A DNA stretch of 42,411 nucleotides, from the NCBI GenBank assembly GCA_947307015.1, contig CAMZHV010000021.1, positions 1 through 42,411 on the forward strand, read 5' to 3'. Positions 7,976 through 15,916 of the stretch are shown one piece after another. The notes below the pieces were generated by a model that worked only from the letters and a program-made list of their open reading frames with translations, ran no database searches and was not told the DNA's origin. Source of the DNA: an uncultured Prevotellaceae bacterium (lineage in GTDB: Bacteria > Bacteroidota > Bacteroidia > Bacteroidales > Bacteroidaceae). A program made the translations under genes and the position numbers. Position 1 is the stretch's first letter; the number at the start of each line of letters is the position of its first letter.

Positions 7976-9616
7976 TCAGCGCTGCGGGTCGTCGTACTGG
8001 ATTTGCAGGGCCTCGAGCTGTCGGTGCAACTGGCGCTGAAGCTTGTCGTAGGCAGGCTGTCCGTAGAGGTTATGCAGCTCATGCGGGTCGTTTTTCAGAT
8101 CGAAGAGTTCCCAAGCGTTGACATCATGGCCATAGAAATGAATGAGCTTGTAGCGGTCGGTGCGGATGCCATAGTGGCGACGCACATCATGCTCAGCAGG
8201 ATATTCATAATAATGGTAGTAGATGGCGTCACGCCAGTTGCGGATGGCCTGTTTGTCTGCTTTCGTGGCAGCCTTGCCTTTGAGCAACGGCAACAGCGAC
8301 ACACCTTGTATATCCTTGGGTATAGGCGCGCCCGCGAGAGCAAGGAAGGTGGGAGCATAATCGATATTTTGCACCATTTCATCGATGATTCCGCGGCGCT
8401 CATAGCCCTTGGGCAGACGCATGACGAGCGGTGTAGACAAGCTCTCCTCGTACATGAAGCGCTTGTCGAACCATCCGTGCTCACCCATATAGAAGCCCTG
8501 ATCGGAGGTGTAGACAACGAGGGTGTTGTCCAAAAGGCCCTTGGCCTCAAGGTAGTCGAGGACGCGCCCGACTTCCTGATCGAGAGCGTGGACAACCTTA
8601 GCGTAGTCGCGCATATAGCGTTGGTACTTCCATTCAAGGAGCTTGGCATCGCGGGAGCCGTCGACACTGCTCTGCGACTGACGCGGCAGGAAGTTGTAGT
8701 CGGTGCCCCACTCCTGATAGAAACGTTGGGAAAGCGGAACGTAGAAATCGTCATAACGCTTGCGCTCGGCAGGTGAAAGGCGACCAATCATGCGCTCATA
8801 GGAGCTGGAGAGTCGCGTAGCAGGCGTTGCTTCATGGCTGACGAACATCTTGGTGTCATAGACGATATCCATGTCCTTGCCAATCTCCATCTCTGTCTTA
8901 GCGGCAGCCTCACGTGTGGCGTAATCGTCATGGAACTCTGGCGGCAGCGGGAAAGTGGTGTCCTCATAGAGGCGGATATCATCGAGGTCAGGCAGCCAAG
9001 CGCGATGACAAGCCTTGTGGTGGATGAAGAGGGCGAAGGGTTTTGATGCTCCCTCGGGAGAACCCTCGGGAACGGTGGCAGTATGCTTGTCCAGCCAAGC
9101 GATGGCCTTGTCGGTGATGAGACGGGTGACGTAGCCACTGTCGACGACATGGCGACCGTCCATGTGGATGAACACAGGGTTATAGTAGTCGCCCTGTGCA
9201 GGCAGTATCTCCCAGTGGTCGAAGCCCGTAGGCGTGCTGACGAGGTGCCATTTGCCGATGAGACAAGTCTCATAGCCAGCGGCGCGCAAGAGCTTGGGCA
9301 TAGTCTGCTGCGAGCCGTCGAAGATGCCATGCTCATTGTTGGTGAAACCATTCTTATGGGAATGTTTGCCCGTGAGCATACACGCCCGACTGGGGCCGGA
9401 GAGAGAGTTGGCAACGAAGCTGTGGGTGAAGCGAACACCGTCGGCAGCGATACGGTCGAGGTTCGGCGTAGACACAAAACGCGTGTCGTAGCACGACATC
9501 ATCTGCGCCGTGTGGTCGTCGGTCATGATATACACGATGTTTGGGCGCTGCGTCTGTGCCGCTATGGGGACATGAGCAGCAGCTAAGAGGAGGGCGAGGG
9601 AAGGCTTGGGGGACAT
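7976..9616 (-). CDS. Sulfatase, S1 (Ser-type formylglycine) family
   Basis: The 546-residue secreted enzyme has a signal peptide (about 1-20). A first metal-binding segment follows (NIVYIMTDDH, Asp33-Asp34), then the sulfatase signature SGPSRACMLTG with Ser73 as the residue oxidised to formylglycine. The second metal site is TSDQGFYMGEHGWFDK. Ser-type sulfatases depend on a radical-SAM maturase encoded elsewhere. It should remove sulfate esters from a glycan; the exact linkage cannot be read. Residues about 180-189 (VPEGSPEG) come from a dispersed repeat that also occurs at 12441-12467 and look like a loop insertion. It lies downstream of, and on the same strand as, the S1-domain protein and the glycoside hydrolases. 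Confidence 0.9.
   Translation of the reverse strand: MSPKPSLALLLAAAHVPIAAQTQRPNIVYIMTDDHTAQMMSCYDTRFVSTPNLDRIAADGVRFTHSFVANSLSGPSRACMLTGKHSHKNGFTNNEHGIFDGSQQTMPKLLRAAGYETCLIGKWHLVSTPTGFDHWEILPAQGDYYNPVFIHMDGRHVVDSGYVTRLITDKAIAWLDKHTATVPEGSPEGASKPFALFIHHKACHRAWLPDLDDIRLYEDTTFPLPPEFHDDYATREAAAKTEMEIGKDMDIVYDTKMFVSHEATPATRLSSSYERMIGRLSPAERKRYDDFYVPLSQRFYQEWGTDYNFLPRQSQSSVDGSRDAKLLEWKYQRYMRDYAKVVHALDQEVGRVLDYLEAKGLLDNTLVVYTSDQGFYMGEHGWFDKRFMYEESLSTPLVMRLPKGYERRGIIDEMVQNIDYAPTFLALAGAPIPKDIQGVSLLPLLKGKAATKADKQAIRNWRDAIYYHYYEYPAEHDVRRHYGIRTDRYKLIHFYGHDVNAWELFDLKNDPHELHNLYGQPAYDKLQRQLHRQLEALQIQYDDPQR
9048..9076. repeat. Dispersed PEGSPEG-encoding repeat, copy 1
   Basis: The block TCCCTCGGGAGAACCCTCGG plus flanks lies inside the sulfatase gene, read in frame on the minus strand as VPEGSPEG. 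It matches 12441-12467 with only a few substitutions. Confidence 0.65.
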
Positions 9617-9652
9617 CGGTTAATTTACAATTTACAATTAATTTACATTTTG

Positions 9653-10531
9653 TCAAATTGTAGCATTTAGGGCGATTCCATCGGGTTGTATGGTAATGAG
9701 ATGGCGTTTGTAGAGGTCGCCGACGGCTTTCTTGAAGACCTTCTTGCTGACGCCGAAGACCGCATAGATCTCCTCCGCGGGGCTCTTGTCGCCGAGGGGG
9801 GTACGCCCACCGTTGGTCTGGAGATGTTGCAGGAGTGTGTCGCTGAAGTCCACGACGGCTTTCTGCCCTTTCTTCTGCAAGCTGAGGTCTATTTTGCCGT
9901 CAGGACGCACCTGCTTGACGTAGGCCGTGACGCGGTCGCCGCTATGCAGATAGCGGAAGATCTCGTCGTCGAAGAGCAGTCCGGCATATTTGTTGTCGAC
10001 AATGGCCTTGAAGCCCAGGTCAGTCTTCTGCCAGATGAGCAACTGCACCTCGTCGCCGCCGTGGTAAGGCGGATAGTCGTTGCTGAGGTAGCGTTCGACC
10101 TTCGCGGATGCCACGATACGGTAGGTCTCGGGGTCGAGATGCACGTGGACAAGGTAGCTCCTCCCCTTCTGCATTTTCATCTTCTGTTCGCGGAAAGGCA
10201 CGAAAAGGTCTTTCATCAGCCCCCAATCGAGAAAGGCTCCATAATTGTTGACCCAGGCTACTTCGAGCCAAGCGAAATCGCCCACCTGAGCTCGCGGGGT
10301 CTCAGTTGTTGCCACTAAACGTTCTTCGTTGTCGAGATAAACGAAAACGTCGATTTCATCGCCGACCTTGAGCTGCTCAGACACATATCTGCGCGGCAGG
10401 AGGATGTCCTCCGGCCCGCCGGAGAGATAGGCTCCATGATCCGTGAAGCGCGACACGGTGAGGCGATTACTGCCCCCCAGTTTCAGCCTCGGACTTTTCG
10501 TTCCTACTGTATTCGATTGCTCCATAATCAC
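9653..10531 (-). CDS. S1-domain RNA-binding protein, CvfB/YitL type
   Basis: The 292-residue cytoplasmic protein has consecutive S1-like OB folds: a first one at about 17-75 (RFTDHGAYLSGG), then AWVNNYGAFLDWGLMKDLFVPF (about 95-130) and DLGFKAIVDNKYAGLLFDDEI (about 170-225). A C-terminal winged helix follows (DKSPAEEIYAVFGVSKKVFKKAVGDLYKRHLI). The order is that of the CvfB family, whose members bind RNA and affect virulence-gene expression in Firmicutes; the role in Bacteroidales is unknown. Starts at 10531 and 10525 (MEQSN) are both possible. Confidence 0.85.
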   Translation of the reverse strand: MIMEQSNTVGTKSPRLKLGGSNRLTVSRFTDHGAYLSGGPEDILLPRRYVSEQLKVGDEIDVFVYLDNEERLVATTETPRAQVGDFAWLEVAWVNNYGAFLDWGLMKDLFVPFREQKMKMQKGRSYLVHVHLDPETYRIVASAKVERYLSNDYPPYHGGDEVQLLIWQKTDLGFKAIVDNKYAGLLFDDEIFRYLHSGDRVTAYVKQVRPDGKIDLSLQKKGQKAVVDFSDTLLQHLQTNGGRTPLGDKSPAEEIYAVFGVSKKVFKKAVGDLYKRHLITIQPDGIALNATI

Positions 10532-10566
10532 ATCTATTTATACTGTTATTCGCATTTTTCAAGGAG

Positions 10567-12426
10567 TTACTTGTCTAATGAATGACTGATGGCATGGTTG
10601 ATGGCACGGATGCGCGCCTCGTCCATCTTCATCACTTTGCGGTCGTAGGTCATCAGGCCGTTGACCTCCGTCTCGACATCTGTCGTCTGTGTGTAAACAG
10701 CGGCTGAGAAAGCGGCAGGAGTGCCGTCGTCGAGGGTGATGCCCTTGGCCATGCGCAACACGGCTTCACCCTGCTCGACGTAGGAGTCGGTGAGTTCCTT
10801 GACATCCTTATAATTAACATACGTGCGCGCGTCGCTCTCCACCCAGCGGTGGCCTTCGACATGACGACCAAGGCCACCATACTCACCCAACACGACGGGA
10901 CGTGTCTTGTCGTTCATGAAGAGCACGGGCGGACGGGCATAGTCGTGCAAGTCGAGGAAGTCGCCTGCGAGATAATGATTGCCGCCGCTCGCGGGATTGA
11001 TGAGGCGCGAAGCATCTTGACTGCGCGTGAACTCTACGACCTCGGATGTCTTGAACTGTCCCCAAGCTTCGTTGAAGGGCGTCCAGACAACAATGGACGG
11101 ATGGGAATAGAACTGCGAGATAATCTCACCCCACTCGTGGAAATAGTTGGCTTCGACATCGGCAGCATGAGCGCCGTCAGCCTGATCATTCCAATTGCGT
11201 GGGTGCCAATGTTGGTCGGAACGGCAGATGGAAGGCATATCCTGCCACACCATAATGCCGATGGAATCGCAATAATAGTACCAGCGGGCGGGTTCGACCT
11301 TCATGTGCTTGCGAATCATGTTAAAGCCCCAATCCTTGGTCTTCTGGATGTCGAACTTCAGCGCTTCGTCGGTAGGCGCGGTGTAGAGACCGTCAGGCCA
11401 GTAGCCTTGGTCAAGGGGGCCGAAGTGGAAGAGGTTCTTATTGTTGAGTTGCAGACGCCATACACCGTCGGCCATCTGTGCCACGCTGATCTTGCGCATG
11501 GCGGCATAGCTGGCGACACAATCGACTTGCTGTCCGCGAGCCACAAGGCTGACGCTCATCTGATAAAGGTTAGGGCTGTCGGGCGACCAAAGCTGTGGCT
11601 TCTTCACGGGGACGTAGATGGTCTGTCCCACGGGAGCACTCACCTTGGCCACTTCCTTTCCAGCGAAGGAAAGGGTGACTTCCACGCGATCGGTGGAGGG
11701 CATCGTAGCTACGGTCTTGACGTCAACAGCAAAGCGCGAGGCATCGAGGTCGGGCGTCGTACGGACGTCAGCGATGTGCTGTTTAGCGACGGGCTCCATC
11801 CACACGGTCTGCCAAATACCGGAGACACTGGTGTACCAGATACTACCGTTGCCACCTGGGTTGAGACGCTGCTTGCCGACAGGCTGGAAACGCTCATTAG
11901 TGGAGTCTACGACGCGCACAGTGAGACGGTTGCTGCCGTCCTTCAGTGCAGAAGTGATATTGGCCGAAAAGGCGGCATAACCGCCCACATGAGATGCGAC
12001 ACGGCGGCCATTGACATAGACGGTGGCCTCATGGTCGATGGCTCCGAAGTGGAGCAGCACATCGCGCCCGCGCCAAGATGCAGGAACGGTGAACGTGCGG
12101 TCGTACCACAAGACCTCGCCGCGCATCATCTTGCGCTGCACGCCGGAAAGGCTGGATTCGAGCGGATAGGGCACGAGTATCTTGCCGTCGAAGACGGTAG
12201 GACAGAGGTCATCGGCACCGACGATGGCATAGTCCCAGAGGCCATTGAGGTTCTGCCATTCGCCGCGCACAAGCAGCGGACGGGGATATTCTGGCAGCGG
12301 TGCGGCAGGATTCACTTGCTCTGCCCATGCTGATTTCAAACGGTCGCCGGCCGGACGCCAGCCTGATGTCTGTGCCTGTACACCGATGGCGGCGGTGAGG
12401 AGGATAGCTGTGATGATTCGTTTCAT
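10567..12426 (-). CDS. Glycoside hydrolase family 2 protein
   Basis: The 619-residue enzyme has a signal peptide (MKRIITAILLTAAIGVQA). A sugar-binding jelly roll follows (about 40-200, with NLNGLWDYAI, GAIDHEATVYVNG and GNRLTVRV), then an immunoglobulin-like domain. The TIM barrel contains WTPFNEAWGQF (acid/base Glu near residue 450) and VLGEYGGLG (nucleophile Glu near 516). Family members include beta-galactosidase, beta-mannosidase and beta-glucuronidase, and specificity cannot be fixed here. It is downstream of GH76 and GH125 on the same strand. A beta-mannoside or galactoside side-branch activity on a mannan-type glycan is plausible inference. Confidence 0.9.
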   Translation of the reverse strand: MKRIITAILLTAAIGVQAQTSGWRPAGDRLKSAWAEQVNPAAPLPEYPRPLLVRGEWQNLNGLWDYAIVGADDLCPTVFDGKILVPYPLESSLSGVQRKMMRGEVLWYDRTFTVPASWRGRDVLLHFGAIDHEATVYVNGRRVASHVGGYAAFSANITSALKDGSNRLTVRVVDSTNERFQPVGKQRLNPGGNGSIWYTSVSGIWQTVWMEPVAKQHIADVRTTPDLDASRFAVDVKTVATMPSTDRVEVTLSFAGKEVAKVSAPVGQTIYVPVKKPQLWSPDSPNLYQMSVSLVARGQQVDCVASYAAMRKISVAQMADGVWRLQLNNKNLFHFGPLDQGYWPDGLYTAPTDEALKFDIQKTKDWGFNMIRKHMKVEPARWYYYCDSIGIMVWQDMPSICRSDQHWHPRNWNDQADGAHAADVEANYFHEWGEIISQFYSHPSIVVWTPFNEAWGQFKTSEVVEFTRSQDASRLINPASGGNHYLAGDFLDLHDYARPPVLFMNDKTRPVVLGEYGGLGRHVEGHRWVESDARTYVNYKDVKELTDSYVEQGEAVLRMAKGITLDDGTPAAFSAAVYTQTTDVETEVNGLMTYDRKVMKMDEARIRAINHAISHSLDK

Positions 12427-12440
12427 ATTCTCTGATTTAA

Positions 12441-12467
12441 TCCTTCGGGAGAACCCTCAGGAACGGT
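12441..12467. repeat. Dispersed PEGSPEG-encoding repeat, copy 2 (intergenic)
   Basis: TCCTTCGGGAGAACCCTCAG plus flank lies between the GH76 and GH2 genes and matches the in-frame copy within the sulfatase gene at 9048-9076. Confidence 0.6.
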
Positions 12468-12474
12468 TACTGAT

Positions 12475-14205
12475 TTATTTGATGATGGTTTTTTTGCCGT
12501 TGAGGAAGTAGAGACCTCGGCGCAAAGATGCAACGCAGCTGACAGGGCGACCAGAGAGATCGAAGATGGCTTGAGGTGCTGAGCAGTCCCCTTTCCATTG
12601 TCCATTGTCTATTTCCTCGATTCCATCGGGCATTTCTTTCGGTTTTTCTTCGTAGGGCAGCGCGGGATCATCGGGGAAGATGACATTCACGGCTGCACTG
12701 GCAGCGGTGCTGTTGCCGAAGTCATCAGAAGTGTTCTCAGCATTGCCCTTCTGCAGCCATGCTGTCGGCGTGATACCTTCGGGCGTACGGTTGCAGTAGG
12801 CGTGCAGCGCGTTTGTCTCCATCCAGTCCTGATAGGTCGTGGCATCGCAATCACGGATCAAACGACGAACATAGCGCATGAGTATGCCCTTGAAGCCCCA
12901 GAGGTCGTGGTTGTCGCCGCCCTGACAGACGTTGATGATGCCGTGGCTATCGCAGAGGTTCTCCTTGGTCCACTTCATGATCTTTTTGGCGTCCTTGAGA
13001 TACTGCTCGTCGCCGTAGTACTTATACAACATACAAGCCGCGCCAAGCATTGTGCCTTGGTTGTACGTAGATCCCCACTCGTTCTTGCTCTTGACTTTCT
13101 CGGTCGCAGGATCCCATACCACGCTGTCCCACACCTTGCCCGTAGACATATTGTTGGCCAACACATAACGCTGAGCGGCATAGAGGTCGCGAGCCTTTTC
13201 GAAATACTCCTCACCGCAACCAGCGAAACCCAAGTAACACGCAGCCACTTCCGTTGGGCCGGCGATGCACGAGTTGGTGCCATAGGGATCGCCCGACTGC
13301 TCTGCCCAACGCATGAGACCCGTGAAAGGAATGTAAGCACGTTTGTAGATAACGTCGAAGTTGCGCTTGGCGACGTTGATATATGTCTGATTGTTCGACA
13401 GCAGGCCGAGACGCGCCACGGCGATAATCTGCCACATGACGTCGTCGTTGAAGTCATGCCCAAACCAATGGTAGTTGTCGGTATAGACGAGCTTGTTCCA
13501 CGATGTACTTACGTTGTAATTAAACCAGTTGTAGACTTCCTTGGCGAGCTTTAGATAGTCCTCGCGGCCTGTTGTCTCATAGGCGTCAAGCACCACCTCC
13601 AGCTGCTCGCTCTCACCCCAACTGCCGTTGATAAATGTCTTGCGGCCGCTGCCCTTCGATTCCACAGCGCTCTTGATGTAAGCGTCCATCATCTCCTCGC
13701 GCATGGAAGCAGTGAACGTCGTCTTAGGCTCGACTTCCACGATTTGCCAGAGCTGCGTGTCGTCGTCGATAGGCTCTGCGAGCACGGGCACGGTACCATC
13801 CGCAGTGGCGCGCAGGGTCATGAAGAGCTCCTTGGTGTTGTTTTTGATCCTGTAGATGCCAGAAGCTTCATCGACAGCTTCGAGGAGCCATCGGCCGACA
13901 CCAGAGCGCGACTGTCGTACCTTAGCATCCACAGCAGCAGAGTTGACCACCATGGTAATTTTGGAATAGACGTTGCGGATGGTAACATTCGTCGAAATAG
14001 CAAATGTCCAACATTCCGAGGCCACATCGGTCGTTGTCCACAACACCACGTCGACACCATTGTCGAGCGATGAGTTCTGCACCATCAGCGCTTTGTCAGG
14101 TGCCGACACCGGTACGATGCGATAGACTTTGTCTGTGTCTATCTGTGCAAAAGCGTTCATGGCAAAGGCCATGAAGACAATGACGAATATGGTGTGTCTG
14201 TTCAT
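12475..14205 (-). CDS. Glycoside hydrolase family 76 (alpha-1,6-mannanase) with a secretion-sorting tail
   Basis: The 576-residue protein has a signal peptide (1-20). A ricin-like beta-trefoil carbohydrate-binding region follows (about 21-165, with WTFAISTNV and TQLWQIVEVEP), then an (alpha/alpha)6 catalytic domain (about 170-520). The consecutive aspartates of GH76 are in HDFNDDVMWQ near residue 253. The C-terminus (IFDLSGRPVS, RRGLYFLNGKK) is a type IX secretion sorting domain, so it should be exported to the surface. The expected reaction is endo-cleavage of the alpha-1,6-mannan backbone. The gene begins 7 bp after the GH125 stop codon, forming an operon. Confidence 0.9.
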   Translation of the reverse strand: MNRHTIFVIVFMAFAMNAFAQIDTDKVYRIVPVSAPDKALMVQNSSLDNGVDVVLWTTTDVASECWTFAISTNVTIRNVYSKITMVVNSAAVDAKVRQSRSGVGRWLLEAVDEASGIYRIKNNTKELFMTLRATADGTVPVLAEPIDDDTQLWQIVEVEPKTTFTASMREEMMDAYIKSAVESKGSGRKTFINGSWGESEQLEVVLDAYETTGREDYLKLAKEVYNWFNYNVSTSWNKLVYTDNYHWFGHDFNDDVMWQIIAVARLGLLSNNQTYINVAKRNFDVIYKRAYIPFTGLMRWAEQSGDPYGTNSCIAGPTEVAACYLGFAGCGEEYFEKARDLYAAQRYVLANNMSTGKVWDSVVWDPATEKVKSKNEWGSTYNQGTMLGAACMLYKYYGDEQYLKDAKKIMKWTKENLCDSHGIINVCQGGDNHDLWGFKGILMRYVRRLIRDCDATTYQDWMETNALHAYCNRTPEGITPTAWLQKGNAENTSDDFGNSTAASAAVNVIFPDDPALPYEEKPKEMPDGIEEIDNGQWKGDCSAPQAIFDLSGRPVSCVASLRRGLYFLNGKKTIIK

Positions 14206-14212
14206 CTGATGT

Positions 14213-15688
14213 TTATTGTATCGTTATGCTGTTGAGCAAGTCGAGTTTGCCGTCGTTGACAATCTTGATGATGAGTTCGCCGAAGAGGGTGTTCTGCCAG
14301 GCAAACCAATCGCGGGTGTACTTCGTGGCGTCGTCCTTGTTGAAGCTCTCGTGCATGAATCCCTTGCCAGCATCCGTGCGCATGAGCATCTCGATGCACG
14401 CCTTAATCTCTGCGTCGTCGGTGCTGGTGAATGCCTTCATCATGATGCTCATAGGCCAGGGCATATCATGACCGATGTGCGGACCGCCAATACCCTCACC
14501 AGCCTTACCACGGAAGAAGTAGGGGTTGTCTTCGCTCCACACGAAGCGGCGCGTGTTCTGGTAGATTGGGTCGCAGGTAGGCACATCGCCGAGGTAAGCC
14601 ATCGCAAGGAGCGAAGGTACGTTGGCATCGTCCATGAGCAGCTGGTTGCCAAAGCCGTCGACCTCGAAAGCGTAGATGGGACCGTACTTCGGATGGATGT
14701 TAATGGCATACTTGTTCAGCGCTTCATGTACTTCGTCGGCCAGCGCCGTACATTGGGAAGCGAGGTCGGCGCGGTTGTTGACCTTGGTCAGGATCTCTGC
14801 GGCATGGCGCAGCTGAGTCACGGCCATGAAATTCGAGGGAACAAGGAAGAGAAACGTCGTGGCATCGTCGCTGGGACGGAAAGCGGAGGCGATCAGACCC
14901 ACGGGCTTCACAGGAGCACCCCAGCCGTCGTTGGACATGGTGTCGAGCTGACGGTTGGTCTTGCGCTCAAAGCGGTATTTGCCTTTGTTGCCGTCCTTAT
15001 GCTGCTGGTCGCGGAAAGTAGCGAGGATATTCTGCACAGCCTGAATCCAGGATTCGCCGAAAACTGAAGCATCACCCGTCACCGTCCAATACTCGTAGGC
15101 GAGGCGGATGACATAGCACAGCGAATCAATCTCCCACTTGCGCTCGTGGAGCTCAGGTTTCATGGCTGTCATGTCCTTCATCCAGCTGCCATTGGGATTA
15201 GGTTCCTTGTTGAAGGCATTGGCAAAGGGGTCGATGTTGATGCACTTGAACTGACGCAACACCACGCCAGCGAGCATACGCTGGAGGTGCTTGTCCTGCG
15301 GCGCCAGCTTCACGTAGGGGAAGACCTGCGCTCCCGAATCGCGCAGCCACATAGCGTGGATGTCGCCAGTGTAGACAAAGGTGTCGGGCAGACCGTCGGC
15401 ATCACTCTCGGTGTAGTGGACTGTGGTGTCGATGGTGTTTGGGAAACAGTTGACGAACATCCATGCCAGACGTACGTTGGTCAGCTGTTTCACAATCTCC
15501 TTGATCTGTTTCTCCACAGCATCGGATCGGAACAGACGTTCGCTCTCTGCGGGGCGGTTATTGATTTTCAGCACGTCAGCCTTCACGGTGGGAATGGCGG
15601 GTGCGAGTGCTTCGGTGCCCGTCACTTGGGCAGCCTGAGCTGAGAAGGAAAGGGTGGCTGCAAGAGCCAAAAGAACCAGTTTTTTCAT
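14213..15688 (-). CDS. Glycoside hydrolase family 125 (exo-alpha-1,6-mannosidase)
   Basis: The 491-residue protein has a signal peptide (MKKLVLLALAATLSFSAQA) and the GH125 signature FVYTGDIHAMWLRDSGAQVF (near residue 105-123). It also has RKWEIDSLCYVIRLAYEYW, DDATTFLFLVPSNFMAV and GIGGPHIGHDMPWPM. GH125 enzymes release terminal alpha-1,6-linked mannose with inversion. It is the first gene of a tight operon with GH76, and the two would cooperate on alpha-mannan from yeast walls or on high-mannose N-glycans. The promoter candidate lies immediately upstream. Confidence 0.92.
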   Translation of the reverse strand: MKKLVLLALAATLSFSAQAAQVTGTEALAPAIPTVKADVLKINNRPAESERLFRSDAVEKQIKEIVKQLTNVRLAWMFVNCFPNTIDTTVHYTESDADGLPDTFVYTGDIHAMWLRDSGAQVFPYVKLAPQDKHLQRMLAGVVLRQFKCINIDPFANAFNKEPNPNGSWMKDMTAMKPELHERKWEIDSLCYVIRLAYEYWTVTGDASVFGESWIQAVQNILATFRDQQHKDGNKGKYRFERKTNRQLDTMSNDGWGAPVKPVGLIASAFRPSDDATTFLFLVPSNFMAVTQLRHAAEILTKVNNRADLASQCTALADEVHEALNKYAINIHPKYGPIYAFEVDGFGNQLLMDDANVPSLLAMAYLGDVPTCDPIYQNTRRFVWSEDNPYFFRGKAGEGIGGPHIGHDMPWPMSIMMKAFTSTDDAEIKACIEMLMRTDAGKGFMHESFNKDDATKYTRDWFAWQNTLFGELIIKIVNDGKLDLLNSITIQ

Positions 15689-15720
15689 TGTTTAATAGCT
15701 AATAAAGGTTTCTTTTGCTG

Positions 15721-15756
15721 CAAAGGTAAGCATAATTATTCGTTCAGAAGAACAAA
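15721..15756 (-). promoter_or_regulatory. Promoter of the GH125-GH76 operon
   Basis: On the minus strand TTTG (15753-15756) and TACCTTTG (15721-15728) are separated by 24 bp, somewhat longer than ideal. The start codon is about 33 bp downstream of the -7 box. Confidence 0.55.
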
Positions 15757-15844
15757 ATCATGTCAAAAGAATATAATTTTGTGATAACCATGCAAAAGAT
15801 GCCCAAATGCACTACGAAAAAAGCCATGCGACAACCGACAAGAA

Positions 15845-15867
15845 GGGCGCCCCGCAATGGAGCGCCC
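15845..15867 (-). terminator. GC-rich hairpin after the 1876-residue protein gene
   Basis: GGGCGC and GCGCCC pair across an 11-nt loop, about 50 bp downstream of the stop codon; a TTCTT stretch follows on the minus strand. Confidence 0.55.
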
Positions 15868-15916
15868 CTCTCTATCGTTGGTGTATCACGGTTTACCCGC
15901 GACAACTGAGGTCTGT

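Noticed and set aside
9617..9652. AT-rich direct repeats (AATTTACAATTTACA)
   Set aside because: Such short AT-rich repeats are common in Bacteroidetes intergenic regions and are too short and simple to assign a role.
10849..12333. A 494-codon open frame on the plus strand opposite the GH2 gene
   Set aside because: The minus strand encodes a complete GH2 enzyme with both catalytic glutamates; the opposite frame is a shadow.
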